From NCBI RefSeq assembly GCF_035917975.1, contig NZ_CP109130.1, forward strand, positions 3,348,001-3,412,000: DNA of 64,000 nt, in the 5' to 3' direction. This document shows positions 24,773 through 35,061 of the stretch, one piece after another; position 1 is the stretch's first letter; every line of letters begins with the position of its first letter. The translations under genes and the position numbers were made by a program. The notes beneath the pieces were generated by a model. The model did no database searches. It saw only the letters and a list, made by a program, of their open reading frames with translations, and was not told the DNA's origin. The stretch comes from Streptosporangium sp. NBC_01756 (GTDB lineage Bacteria > Actinomycetota > Actinomycetes > Streptosporangiales > Streptosporangiaceae).

Positions 24773-25226
24773 GCCGGGACGCGACCGCGGCAGGGATCAG
24801 ATCGAGCCGCCACCAGATGCTGCAGTTCCGGCACCGGGCACCATCCGGCAGAGGACGCTGATAGGTCCATTCGACATCCTCATGAGCGCAGCGCTCAGCC
24901 GTAACTGATGACTCATCCATCGTGACGAGGCTCGGCGCGTTTCCCGAGTCTCGCCCGCAGTGGGAACACACCACCGGCAGCGAACGCCCGTTGAGTCGTT
25001 CCTCGATGCGGTGCTGTTCTTCGGCTAGGCGGATGAGCTCGGTGGAGGTATACGCGACGAGGTAGCGGGTGAGTCCGGCGAGCACCTCATGCCGGGCCAA
25101 TGCCCGCTTAGGGTTGCGGCGCGCGTAGAAGACACCCCGCCCGCTCATCTCCGTCTGCCATCGGTCGATCACCGGCCCCTCATCCGCTGGCGGCCATATG
25201 CAAGCGGTCGAAGAGCTCCTAGACAT
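24708..25226 (-). CDS. Zinc-ribbon hypothetical protein (AICE cargo)
   Basis: A 172-aa protein of unknown family. It contains paired cysteines: CSHCGRD at about 100 and ARCRNCSIWWRLD at about 147, likely one zinc site, plus TELIRLAEEQHRIEERLNG helix. The ATG at 25226 follows GGAAGGGAG; the longer frame upstream overlaps another gene and is unlikely. It is last of three minus-strand genes behind a divergent GntR gene. Confidence 0.55.
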   Translation of the reverse strand: MSRSSSTACIWPPADEGPVIDRWQTEMSGRGVFYARRNPKRALARHEVLAGLTRYLVAYTSTELIRLAEEQHRIEERLNGRSLPVVCSHCGRDSGNAPSLVTMDESSVTAERCAHEDVEWTYQRPLPDGARCRNCSIWWRLDLIPAAVASRLKGGTPAREDTRPSVADRRRS

Positions 25227-25264
25227 GCGTTCTCCCTTCCTTGTCGAAGCCGTCGTACGGTTGT

Positions 25265-25564
25265 TCATCGGGCGAACCCACGCAGGATCGAATCCCACAG
25301 GCTCAAGCCCTCGGCTGCCCGTCGCCATGGGCTCTCCCACACCGTGGTCGTGCCGTTCTTCCGGTAGTGCTTGCGGACGAAGACCAGTCCGCTGGTTGCG
25401 CACAGCTCGTAGATGACCGTCCGGCACTCACAGGTGTGCTCTCGGACGCGAATACGGTCGGCGCGTGGGATCGGCCTCTGCCAGTCGACCGGTTCGCAGT
25501 TGGCTTGAGCTGCGGCGAGGTGGGTGCCGTGGTAGGGGGCAGGCAGCGAAGGAGACGCGGCCAC
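25265..25564 (-). CDS. Small hypothetical protein (AICE cargo)
   Basis: A 99-aa protein (ADRIRVREHTCECRTVIYEL, then FVRKHYRKNGTTTVWESPW). Cys/His content suggests a metal site, but no family is recognised. GTG at 25564 was chosen because GGAGTGAGG precedes it and it follows the preceding stop by four bases; a longer frame would overlap that gene. Confidence 0.5.
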   Translation of the reverse strand: MAASPSLPAPYHGTHLAAAQANCEPVDWQRPIPRADRIRVREHTCECRTVIYELCATSGLVFVRKHYRKNGTTTVWESPWRRAAEGLSLWDSILRGFAR

Positions 25565-25568
25565 GGCC

Positions 25569-25814
25569 TCACTCCGTGAATGTGGCAGGGGTGAGCCGGG
25601 TGCCGATCTCGCCCTGCTCTCGTAGCTGGGTGAGGAGTTCGGTGGCGTCACCACCGCTGATGGTCTCGGCCAGGCCCTTGCTCAGTTCTTCCTCGCTCAA
25701 CGAGGCGCCACGCCGAGTGGCGTACCACCCTTCAGGCCCGGTTGAAGTCCTCCCGCGCCAAATCACCCAGTTGGGGAAGTCCTGGGCGAGCTCTTCGAGG
25801 GTCATAAGCTTCAC
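25569..25814 (-). CDS. Small hypothetical protein (AICE cargo)
   Basis: An 81-aa protein (KLMTLEELAQDFPNWVIWRG, then EGWYATRRGASLSEEEL, ending GETGTRLTP-like GEIGTRLTPATFTE). The opening resembles short actinomycete ORFs that begin with LEELAxxFPxWxIWRG, functionally uncharacterised. First gene of a three-gene minus-strand set, divergent from the GntR gene at 25985. The true start may be the ATG at 25805. Confidence 0.55.
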   Translation of the reverse strand: MKLMTLEELAQDFPNWVIWRGRTSTGPEGWYATRRGASLSEEELSKGLAETISGGDATELLTQLREQGEIGTRLTPATFTE

Positions 25815-25875
25815 TCCGTCTGTCTACGTTCATGAACCCGTTCGGCGACGCGGACGACATCCGATCGGGGCGGCC

Positions 25876-25941
25876 TCTCTCTATACTGCATCACTCTGGT
25901 ACACACTGTCACCTGCTAGTCTCTACTGCAGCACACTGCAA
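25876..25941. promoter_or_regulatory. Possible operator repeats upstream of GntR gene 2
   Basis: CTCTATACTGCATCAC (about 25878-25893) and CTCTACTGCAGCAC (25921-25934), with a further CACACTG between and after, lie between divergent genes. They are candidate binding sites for the adjacent GntR-type regulator. Confidence 0.4.
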
Positions 25942-25984
25942 CCCGAAGTTTTGGTGTCTTCCCAGCTCATCTACGGTCTAGAAC

Positions 25985-26251
25985 ATGGACTGGGACACCG
26001 GTGAATACGTGTGGAAGCAGGTTGCCGACGTGATCCGGCAGCGCATCAAGGACGGTCAGTACCGCCCACGCACTCCTATCCCCTCCGAGATTCGCTTGGC
26101 TGAAGAGCTCGGTGTCGCCAAGGGAACCATCCGCAAGGCAGTTGCTCACCTACGTGAGGTCGGAGTCCTCTACACGCTCCCGCAGAAGGGCACCTTCGTT
26201 AGTGCCTCCGATGGCCAAGCTGACCCTGACGGAGACAGCGCAGCCGAGTAG
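25985..26251 (+). CDS. Short GntR-family regulator
   Basis: An 88-aa protein that is essentially only the GntR winged HTH: YVWKQVADVIRQRIKDGQY, PSEIRLAEELGVAKGTIRKAV, then the wing LYTLPQKGTFVS. No effector domain. It is divergent from the three small cargo genes at 24708-25814 and probably controls them and itself. ATG at 25985. Confidence 0.82.
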   Translation: MDWDTGEYVWKQVADVIRQRIKDGQYRPRTPIPSEIRLAEELGVAKGTIRKAVAHLREVGVLYTLPQKGTFVSASDGQADPDGDSAAE

Positions 26252-27016
26252 CCAGCTCTCCCAGCGCTACAGCTCATCCGCAGGTCAGCCAGTCAAGGCC
26301 CTACCGGATGAGAACTTTCTCTACGTCTTTAAAGGCGAGCCACCTACGGCGTCTCGCCGCGCGTCGGGCGGTCGCTGGCCGCGCTGCGGCTCTTCGGCCG
26401 GTCGCGGCCAGCACCGCCCACGCGCTCGAGATCACCAGACGGCAGACCATAAAAGACCAAGAAGCTTTTTGTCAGTGTCGTTGTGGTAACGGCCGTGACG
26501 ATCGCCCACTTCGGCGATGGCCGTAGCCGGTTGGGCGATCGGCTGCCGTGGCCTTCGTTCCTCAGGCCTTGCCACCGGGCAAGTGAGGGCGGCTGACGGC
26601 AATATCTGCCACAGCCGCACGTCAGGCAGCATCGACACTCTCTATCCCAGTTCCCGGTAGATGAGCAGGGGGATTGTCGAACCTGAAAAGCACGAGGTCG
26701 GCAGGTCGATTCCGCCTGGATGACCTTCGCCGAGAACACGGACGCCCAGCGCGGATCATCGGTCGGCCAGTCGGGTTAGCGGCGATTCTTCGGGCGATCT
26801 AGGCCCACAGCATCCCCGCTCAACGAATGTCCCTTTTCCGTCTATTTGTGATCTATGTGCCATTTTAGCGTGTCTATAATCAAACCTGTGCTCGTTGTCA
26901 ATAATTTTCCTTGTCCCTAAGAGGACAGTTATTTCCTTACTTAATGGTCAACCTCCACGTGCTTTGTGGCGTCTTTATCCGGCAAGAGCCGGGCGCACAA
27001 GGGTAGGAATCGGACG
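26252..27016. other. Gene-poor stretch before the type ISP gene
   Basis: Open frames here are short, overlapping and not protein-like. GATCGCCCACTTCGGCGAT (about 26500) and GGGCGATCGG (about 26534) give inverted-repeat character. The last 150 bp are AT-rich and hold the promoter of the restriction gene. Confidence 0.5.
26846..26880 (+). promoter_or_regulatory. Candidate promoter of the type ISP gene
   Basis: A perfect TATAAT is at 26875-26880 in an unusually AT-rich patch. A TTGTGA lies upstream at 26846-26851, but the 23-bp spacing is longer than ideal, so only the -10 element is convincing. Confidence 0.45.
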
Positions 27017-30000
27017 TTGGCGACAAATATTCAAGAAGTTCTTGAAGAGCTAAATATCTCCTCGACCAGCGGATGGGACAAAGGGGATAAGTTCGAGCGG
27101 TTGATCGCGGCCTACCTGCGTACGGACCCCTCGTGGTCCAGCAGGTTCGGTCAGGTCTGGCTCTGGAACGACTGGCCCGGACGGGCCGGAAAGCCCGACA
27201 CGGGCATCGATCTCGTCGCCCAGGAGCGCGAGACGGGCGACCTGGCCGCCATACAGTGCAAGTTCTACGACCCCAGCCACACTCTCCAGAAAAGCGACAT
27301 TGATTCGTTTTTCACCGCATCAGGCAAGAGCGGCTTCTCTTCACGCCTTATCGTGTCCACAACGGATAAATGGACCAAGCATGCGGAAGATGCCCTAAGA
27401 GGCCAACAAATCCCCGTAACACGCCTGCGGGTGCAGGATCTGGATGAGTCGAGCGTCGACTGGTCGCAGTTCAGCCTGGACGCCCCCGAGGTGATGAAGC
27501 GCAAGGACAAGAAAGACCTGCGCCCCCACCAAAAACTTGCGCTGACCACGGTGCGCGAAGGCTTCCTGTCTCACGCCAGGGGCAAGCTCATCATGGCGTG
27601 TGGTACGGGCAAGACACTGACCTCGCTCCGCATCGCCGAGGACCTTGTCCCAACGGGCGGCAGCGTTCTCGTGCTGGTCCCGTCCATCTCCCTGCTCTCC
27701 CAGACGCTGAAGGAATGGACCGCAGAGGCCAAGGTGCCGTTGCGGCCGTACGCCGTGTGCTCGGACACCAAGGCAGGCAGCCGGAGCGACAACGAGGACA
27801 TCTCTCCCTATGACCTCGTCTTTCCCGCCACGACCGACACCGCCAAGCTGTACACCCAGATCACCGGCGGAGGCCCGAAGGGGAAGATCACGGTCATCTT
27901 CTCCACCTACCAGTCATTGCCGGTAGTCGTTGAGGCCCAGCGCAAGGGTCTTACTGAGTTCGACCTGGTCATCTGCGACGAGGCCCATCGCACCACCGGT
28001 GTCACCCTGGCTGGCCAGAGCGAGTCGAACTTTGTCAGGGTCCACGACCAGCAGTACCTGAAGGCCGCCAGGCGCCTGTATATGACCGCCACCCCGCGCC
28101 TGTACGACGACAGTAGCAAGTCCCAGGCCGAAGACGGCTCCGCGGTGCTCGCGTCCATGGACGACGAGGCCCTCTACGGGCCGGAGTTCCACCGCCTGGG
28201 CTTCGGCAAGGCAGTGGAACAGGGGCTGCTCACCGACTACAAGGTCCTCATCCTCACCATCGACGAGGGCATGGTCGCTAAGACCCTCCAAGAGGGTTTC
28301 GCCGGCGGCGGGTCCGAACTGAACCTCGACGACGCGGCGAAAATCATCGGCTGCTGGAACGCGATGGCCAAACGCACCGGAACCTTCGCCGACGGTTCCG
28401 GATTCGCCGAGGGCGAGGAGCCGATGAAGCGCGCCGTCGCCTTCGCCCGCTCCATCAACGATTCCAAGCAGATCGCAGAGCGGTTCAACGACATCGTCGA
28501 CGCCTACGACGGCGCAGACGACGACGTGCTGCGCTGCGAGGTCGACCACGTCGACGGCACGTTCAACGCCCTAGAACGCAACAGGCGGCTGGACTGGCTG
28601 AAGCAGGACCCTGGCCCGGCTAAGGCCCGGGTTCTGTCCAACGTCCGGTGCCTGTCCGAGGGCGTCGATGTCCCGAACCTGGACGCCGTCCTCTTCCTGC
28701 ACCCCCGCAACTCCGTGGTCGACGTTGTCCAGTCCGTCGGCCGGGTGATGCGTCTGGCACCTGGCAAGAAGTACGGCTACATCATCCTGCCCGTCGCGAT
28801 CCCCGCTGGAATGTCGCCGGAGAAGGCTCTGGCCGACAACAGGCGCTTCAAGACGGTCTGGGAGGTCCTCCAGGCCCTGCGCGCCCACGACGACCGCTTC
28901 AACGCGACCGTTAACCAGATTAACCTGAACACGAAGAAGCCCGACAACAAGATCGGCATCGGCAGCATCGGCCCCAACGACGAGTCGGTCGGGGGTGCGG
29001 ACGGCTCCGGCGCCGCCGACAGCGACGAGGCCGCCAAGGACCGGGCAGCCCAGAGCGCTCAGCACATCCAGGACGCGCTGTTCTCCATCAGCGACTGGCG
29101 CAACGCGATCTACGCCCGCATTGTCGACAAGGTCGGCGAGCGCCACTACTGGGAGAAGTGGGCCAAGGACATTGCCCAGATCGCCAACCGCCACGTCACC
29201 CGCATCAATGCCGCCCTGACGATCCCCGAGAAGAGAGTCGCCTTCGAGGAGTTCGTCGGCGAACTGCGCTCGAACATCAACCCCGGCGTCAGTGAAACCG
29301 ACGCCGTCGACATGCTCGCCCAGCACATCATCACCAAGCCCGTCTTCGATGCCCTGTTCAAGGACTACGGTTTCGCCGAGCACAACCCGGTCTCCAAGGC
29401 CATGCAGCGGATGCTCGATATCCTCGACGACCAAGGCCTGGACGCCGAGACCAAGACTCTGGAGGGCTTCTACCACTCGGTAAGAGTCCGCGCCGAGGGC
29501 ATCGACAACCCCGAGGGCCGGCAGCGCGTCATCATCGAGCTGTACGACAAGTTCTTCAAGACCGCCCTGCCAAAGACCGCTGACGCGCTCGGCATTGTCT
29601 ACACCCCCGTCGAGGTTGTCGACTTCATCATCCACTCCACCGAACAGGCCATGGCCAAGCACTTCGGGCGCTCTCTGTCCGACGAAGGCGTTCAGATCAT
29701 CGACCCCTTCGTCGGCACCGGCACCTTTCCAGTACGCCTCCTCCAGTCCGGCCTGATCAAGTCCGACGACCTACAGCGCAAGTACACGAGCGAGCTGCAC
29801 GCCAATGAGATCGTGCTTCTCGCGTACTACATTGCCGCTATCAATATCGAGGCTGCCTTCCACGACCTCACCGGCGGCGAGTACCAGCCCTTCGAGGGCA
29901 TCGTCCTCGCCGACACCTTCCAACTTGCCGAGGGCGCCGCCACGTTTGACGGGATGGAGGTCCTGGAGGGCAACAGCGAGCGCGCGAAGAAACAAAAGAC

Positions 30001-31846
30001 GCAGGACATCACCGTCGTCGTCGGCAACCCGCCGTACTCGGTGGGACAGGACAGCGCGAATGACGACAACAAGAATCTCAAGTACGAGGTGCTGGACGCG
30101 CGCATCAAGCACACGTACGTGGCGCGCTCCACGGCCACAAATAAGAACTCGCTGTACGACTCCTACATCCGCGCTATTCGCTGGGCTTCGGACCGGATCA
30201 AGGAGGAGGGGATCGTTGCGTACATCTCCAATGGCGGCTACATCGACGGCAACACTGCGGACGGCCTGCGCAAGTCGCTGGTCGACGAGTTCGACTCTAT
30301 CTATTGCTACAATCTGCGAGGCAACCAGCGGGGTAACTGGCGCAAGGAAGGTGGAAAGATATTCGGCGAGGGGAGCCAAATTACGATCGCCATCCTAATC
30401 CTCGTCAAGGGCGGCATAGACTCCGGTACGGGCACAGGGTGCACGCTGCACTACCGAGACATCGGTGACGGTCTCAGCCGAGAGGACAAGCTCCGCATCG
30501 TTGGCTCACAAAGCCTTGACACTATGGACTGGCAACAGATCACACCGAACGAGGACGGGGACTGGATCAATCAGCGGGATGAGCGATTTGCGGAATTCCA
30601 GGTCATCGGCTCCAAGGAAAAGGGGGAACCGACTGCACCGATCTTTGAATTGTTCACCCGAGGACTGGAGACTGGACGCGATGCCTGGGTCTACAACTTC
30701 TCTAAGCAGAAATTAGCAGAGAACGTACGACCCACGATCAGCTTCTACAGAGCTCAGCTGAAAGATTTTGGCGAGCACTGCAAGACCGGTGACATAAGTA
30801 ACCCAAAGATTGCGGATGCTGAGGAATTTATCGACCGCAATCCTAGGGAGATCAGTTGGACTTCGACTCTGATCTCAAAGATTGCGCAGGGAAAGTTGGT
30901 TGAATACGACCAAAACCACGTAGTCATCAGCACTTACCGACCATTCAATCACCAAGCGGTCTACTTCGACCGGGATCTCAATCACCGTCCTGGCAAGTTG
31001 GAGCACATGTTCCCGACGCCGGAGCATGAGAACTTTGGGTTCTACAACGTCGGTAACGGGTCGGCGGTGCCATTCTCCGTGCTCATGATCAATGCTCTCC
31101 CCGACCTCCATGTCACGGGCGCGGGCAGCGGAGGCCAGTTCTTCCCCCGCTACATCTACCGTGAGCTCGGCAAGGGCGACGACCTCTTCGCTGCCTCCGA
31201 AGAGGAGGGTGGCTACGAGCGCGTTGACAACATCACCAACATCACCCTCGCCGCTTACCGCAAGGTGTACGCCGACTCCGCGATCACCAAGGACGACATC
31301 TTCTACTACACGTATGGCCTGCTCCACTCTCCCGACTACCGCACCCGCTTCGCCGCAGACTTAAAGAAGTCCCTCCCGCGCATCCCCAAGGTGGGTGACT
31401 TCCGCAACTACGCCGAAGCCGGCCGGAAGCTCGCTGACTTGCATATTCACTACGAGCAGGCCGAGCCGTACAAGGGCATCGTGGAGAAGGTCTCTGGCAA
31501 CGCAACCGACACCTCTCATCGCGAGCTGTACCGCGTCGCGAAGATGAAGATCCCCAAGGCGAAGGGAGTGTCGGACCGCTCGACCATCGTCTACAACAAC
31601 CAGGTCACCCTCACCAACATCCCGGAGGAGGCATACCGCTACCAGCTCGGCGCCCGCTCCGCGATTGAGTGGATCATCGACCGATATCAGGTGAAGATCG
31701 ACAAAGACTCTGGTATTACCAACGACCCCAACGACTGGTCTGACGATCCGCGCTACATCATTGACCTCCTCAAGCGGATCGTGACGGTCAGCCTGCAGAC
31801 GATGAAGATCGTGGATCAACTCCCGCCACTGGATATCTTGGAGTAG
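27017..31846 (+). CDS. Type ISP single-chain restriction-modification enzyme
   Basis: A protein of about 1609 aa uniting four modules. An Mrr-like nuclease (about 1-160) has GIDLVAQE and IQCKFYDP. An SF2 helicase-like translocase (about 175-600) has ACGTGKTLTSLRIA, the DEAH box VICDEAHRTTG, and VQSVGRVMRLAPGKKYG. An N6-adenine methyltransferase (about 870-1100) has FVGTGTFPVRLL (SAM loop) and VVGNPPYSVGQ. The target recognition domain follows. This is the LlaGI/LlaBIII order. The TTG at 27017 (AGGA upstream) yields ATNIQEVLEEL, which fits family N-termini; a GTG at 26966 is also in frame. Confidence 0.9.
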   Translation: MATNIQEVLEELNISSTSGWDKGDKFERLIAAYLRTDPSWSSRFGQVWLWNDWPGRAGKPDTGIDLVAQERETGDLAAIQCKFYDPSHTLQKSDIDSFFTASGKSGFSSRLIVSTTDKWTKHAEDALRGQQIPVTRLRVQDLDESSVDWSQFSLDAPEVMKRKDKKDLRPHQKLALTTVREGFLSHARGKLIMACGTGKTLTSLRIAEDLVPTGGSVLVLVPSISLLSQTLKEWTAEAKVPLRPYAVCSDTKAGSRSDNEDISPYDLVFPATTDTAKLYTQITGGGPKGKITVIFSTYQSLPVVVEAQRKGLTEFDLVICDEAHRTTGVTLAGQSESNFVRVHDQQYLKAARRLYMTATPRLYDDSSKSQAEDGSAVLASMDDEALYGPEFHRLGFGKAVEQGLLTDYKVLILTIDEGMVAKTLQEGFAGGGSELNLDDAAKIIGCWNAMAKRTGTFADGSGFAEGEEPMKRAVAFARSINDSKQIAERFNDIVDAYDGADDDVLRCEVDHVDGTFNALERNRRLDWLKQDPGPAKARVLSNVRCLSEGVDVPNLDAVLFLHPRNSVVDVVQSVGRVMRLAPGKKYGYIILPVAIPAGMSPEKALADNRRFKTVWEVLQALRAHDDRFNATVNQINLNTKKPDNKIGIGSIGPNDESVGGADGSGAADSDEAAKDRAAQSAQHIQDALFSISDWRNAIYARIVDKVGERHYWEKWAKDIAQIANRHVTRINAALTIPEKRVAFEEFVGELRSNINPGVSETDAVDMLAQHIITKPVFDALFKDYGFAEHNPVSKAMQRMLDILDDQGLDAETKTLEGFYHSVRVRAEGIDNPEGRQRVIIELYDKFFKTALPKTADALGIVYTPVEVVDFIIHSTEQAMAKHFGRSLSDEGVQIIDPFVGTGTFPVRLLQSGLIKSDDLQRKYTSELHANEIVLLAYYIAAINIEAAFHDLTGGEYQPFEGIVLADTFQLAEGAATFDGMEVLEGNSERAKKQKTQDITVVVGNPPYSVGQDSANDDNKNLKYEVLDARIKHTYVARSTATNKNSLYDSYIRAIRWASDRIKEEGIVAYISNGGYIDGNTADGLRKSLVDEFDSIYCYNLRGNQRGNWRKEGGKIFGEGSQITIAILILVKGGIDSGTGTGCTLHYRDIGDGLSREDKLRIVGSQSLDTMDWQQITPNEDGDWINQRDERFAEFQVIGSKEKGEPTAPIFELFTRGLETGRDAWVYNFSKQKLAENVRPTISFYRAQLKDFGEHCKTGDISNPKIADAEEFIDRNPREISWTSTLISKIAQGKLVEYDQNHVVISTYRPFNHQAVYFDRDLNHRPGKLEHMFPTPEHENFGFYNVGNGSAVPFSVLMINALPDLHVTGAGSGGQFFPRYIYRELGKGDDLFAASEEEGGYERVDNITNITLAAYRKVYADSAITKDDIFYYTYGLLHSPDYRTRFAADLKKSLPRIPKVGDFRNYAEAGRKLADLHIHYEQAEPYKGIVEKVSGNATDTSHRELYRVAKMKIPKAKGVSDRSTIVYNNQVTLTNIPEEAYRYQLGARSAIEWIIDRYQVKIDKDSGITNDPNDWSDDPRYIIDLLKRIVTVSLQTMKIVDQLPPLDILE

Positions 31847-32233
31847 GCGCTTACCACGGGGGAACTCCTTCCGACCTTCTCCCATACCCCTGTGCGCTTG
31901 GTTCATCGGGCTTGATCAGCGCGACTGCTCTGTTTAAAAAGCGAAGGTTCCGCTGCCGCTAGCGCATGCGGCACCTCGCTCGCTGCCGACCTGAGGGGAT
32001 AGACGGGCTCTTTTGGCTATGCACAGGGCCAGCGGGCACCGACACCTTGTCAAGTAGGATCCCCTAGATTTTTGGAAGAATCAGCCTCCGTCGGGACACG
32101 GTGCAACGAGATGCGTTTGGAATTTCCGCAGGTGAGCGCGTTAAGAAATTAACTTAATCGTGTTATCTTCTTTAGCCTTCCCGGAAAATCTATCGTTTTG
32201 CTTTATAAAAAGATCTGAACACAGCGAGGGTAG
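31847..32233. other. Intergenic region after the type ISP gene
   Basis: About 390 bp with no supportable gene. The last 100 bp are AT-rich (around 32140-32215), suggesting the promoter of the next gene. Confidence 0.5.
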
Positions 32234-33016
32234 ATGATAGAGGTGGTGGCGCCGCCTGGAGCGCTACACCTCAATTCAATGGAGTCTGCGGTGTTTGATT
32301 TACATGCTTCTTTAGCCGAACCTGTTGGGCGTATTAATAGGAACCCAGAGGCATGCGGCCGTAAGAAGGACAGGGCCATTGCAGTCCGCTATGGAGCTCG
32401 ACCTATTGCTAGGCATCGCAGTGCCCAATGGTCGAAAATCGAAGAGTGGGCGCTGAGCCATGATGTTTCCTTAGGCACGATAGTTATCCATGATCCGCAC
32501 GAGCTGCGGATGCCCGCATGGGAGCGCCCAAGCCTTATCCGTTTTGCGGCGATCACCCTCCTCCCCTTAAAGGGTGACGTGCTGATCGATAACTGGAAGA
32601 TGCTCGGCGACGACGATCTTGGTCGAGCAGTCGTCCTTGATTATCTTCTCGGAAATAATCGCCATGCCGCCGTACGCATTGATGTCGATCATCGAAATGA
32701 GATCACGCAAGCCAGGTTATACAGACTCTGTCGCAACGTTGATGGCGCAAGATTCGAAGAAGCTCGTGATCGATTTCAACAGGTGTATATGCGTGAGCTT
32801 CTGCATCTGATTAAAACAGATGCGGAAGACTTAATCTACTTTGGTCGGGGCCCTGACCGCGATGCTAAGCAGGCGCTAATCGACGCTCTGCTTCGTAGAG
32901 AGGCTGGGTGGAGTAATGCGCGCATCCGAAGCTATCTGGAACTCTATGGGTACACCAATACTTCCGGGACTGTAGGTCGGTGGTCTCACGAGCAATTCCA
33001 CAGGCTTTGGACATGA
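32234..33016 (+). CDS. Resolvase-like protein without visible catalytic serine
   Basis: A 260-aa protein with lower GC than its neighbours. Residues about 45-150 are reminiscent of a serine-recombinase catalytic fold: AVRYGARPIARHRSAQWSKI, GTIVIHDPHEL, ERPSLIRFAAI, KGDVLIDNWKMLGDD, the last aligning with the usual GDVLVVxxLDRLGR. The key serine of the YxRVS motif and the conserved arginines are not seen. The C-terminus (LLRREAGWSNARIRSYL) resembles the HTH after resolvase domains. It may be a catalytically dead DNA-binding relative. This similarity is my own reading and needs profile comparison. Confidence 0.5.
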   Translation: MIEVVAPPGALHLNSMESAVFDLHASLAEPVGRINRNPEACGRKKDRAIAVRYGARPIARHRSAQWSKIEEWALSHDVSLGTIVIHDPHELRMPAWERPSLIRFAAITLLPLKGDVLIDNWKMLGDDDLGRAVVLDYLLGNNRHAAVRIDVDHRNEITQARLYRLCRNVDGARFEEARDRFQQVYMRELLHLIKTDAEDLIYFGRGPDRDAKQALIDALLRREAGWSNARIRSYLELYGYTNTSGTVGRWSHEQFHRLWT

Positions 33017-35061
33017 ATCTCGCGAGGTATGGCTATACGGGTTGGCCCCCTTGATGTTCACCACCCATAAGATGTCTTAGCCTTGAACGCCCTGTACGAC
33101 GGAAGACCGGGGTTAAGGTGACAGCAACGTTGACAACTCCGCCCTGCAAATAAGGCTCATAGGAGCGGTTCAGAATGACCCCACCTAGACCTAGGCTGCC
33201 GAGTCGGGTCCGCTAAGCAGAGATGATGTTGAGAGCGAATTCCTGGGCAGTCGGCCATGAGGTGCGCGGAGGTGGGATGTGCGAGCTGGTACAGAGTTAG
33301 CCGACCGTTATCGGCTGGAGCGGTTGCTCGGCCGGGGCGGGATGGGCGAGGTGTGGCGGAGTATCGATCAAAGGCTTGACCGGCCGGTGGCGGTCAAGTT
33401 GTTGTTGGCCAACCTGCTGGGCGATGACCGGATCAGCCACGAAGCCCTATCACGGTTTCGACGCGAGGGAAAAGCAGCCGCGCGTCTAAACCACTCCAAT
33501 ATCACCGCGGTCTACGACCTAGGTGAACACCGGGATATCCGCAACGGTATCGAGCTGACCTTTCCGTTCCTGGTGTTAGAACTCTTGGAAGGCTGTGACC
33601 TGAACTCCGTTCTAGACGACCACCCCGGCGGCCTGCCGCTCGGCCGCGTCCTGGACTATGGCATTCAAGCCGCAGACGCGTTAGCCGCCGCGCATGCGGC
33701 CGGGATCGTACATCGCGATATCAAGCCCGCCAACCTCATGCTGCTGGACAATGGCACCATCAAGGTCTGCGACTTCGGCATCGCCCGCCTGCACGGTGCG
33801 ACCGCCGGCCTATCGGCGACCGGAGGGGTGATCGGCACCCTGTTGTACATGCCGCCCGAACAGCTCGACGGCCATGAGGTCGACCACCGCGCCGACCTGT
33901 ATGCCCTCGGTGCCACCCTTTATCACCTACTCACCGGCCAGCATGTCTTCCCCGCAACGGATCTGCGAGCCCTGGCCTACATGCACGCCACGAAAACACC
34001 CGCCCCACCCAGTGCACTCCGGCCCAGCATCAGCCCCGATGTCGATCGCCTCATCACCGCTCTGCTCGCCAAACTCCCCGATCAGCGACCTACCTCCGCC
34101 GCTGACACCGCCGCCAGCCTGCGAACCGCCCGGTCCGCGAGTGAACACCGCACTGCCAAGGCCAAGCTCATCACCCGCTCCATCACCGACCCTGACCGTG
34201 CCCGAGACTTGCTAGCTGAAGCCGAACGCATCGCGCACGACATCTTCTTTGGCGATGCCGCTACCTTGCGCGAGATCGCCGAGGTGGCGGCTGAGCATGA
34301 CCCCGTGGAGGCCGAACGCATCGCACGCTCCATCACCGATCCCGACAATGCAGCCCACGCGTTGCTCAACATCGCCGAGGCGGTGGCCCGGCACGACCGT
34401 GACCGTGCCCGAGACTTGCTAGCCGAAGCCGAAAGCGTCGCACGCTCTATCACCGTCCTCCAGTGGCAGCTCGACACCTTGTGCGATATCGCCAAGGTGG
34501 CGGCTGAGCATGACCCGGCGGAGGCCGAACGCATCGCCCGATCCATCACCGATCCCGACAGCCAGGCCCGCGCGTTGCGCGAGATCGCCAAGGTCGTGGC
34601 CCAGCATGACCGTGACCATGCCCGAGACCTGCTGACCGAAGCCGAACGCATCGCACGCTCCATCACCTACCCCTTCAGCCAATCCTTGGCGTTACTCCGG
34701 GTCGCCGAGGTGGTAGCCCAGCATGACCGTGACCATGCCCGAGACCTGCTGACCGAAGCCGAACGCATCGCACGCTCCATCACTGACCCCGAAACCACAG
34801 CCCACGCGCTGTTCGACATTGCCAAGGCGGTGCGCCAGCACGACCGTGACTATGCCCGCGCTCTACTGGCCGAAGCCGAACATCTCGCACGCTCCGTCAC
34901 CGATCCCCTCGACCCACACCTGCTGTTGTGCTGGATTACCGAGGCGATGGCCTGGCATGATCCGACAGAAGCCGAACGCCTCGTGCACTCTAGGGCCCTG
35001 CCCCCGAGGTGTGGACACCTTGAATACCGGATGATGGAAATCCGGAGGCAAGGAGTTCCAC

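Noticed and set aside
26308-26526. Short plus-strand frame before the type ISP gene
   Set aside because: Arg/Ala-rich, no ribosome site, overlaps inverted repeats; not protein-like.
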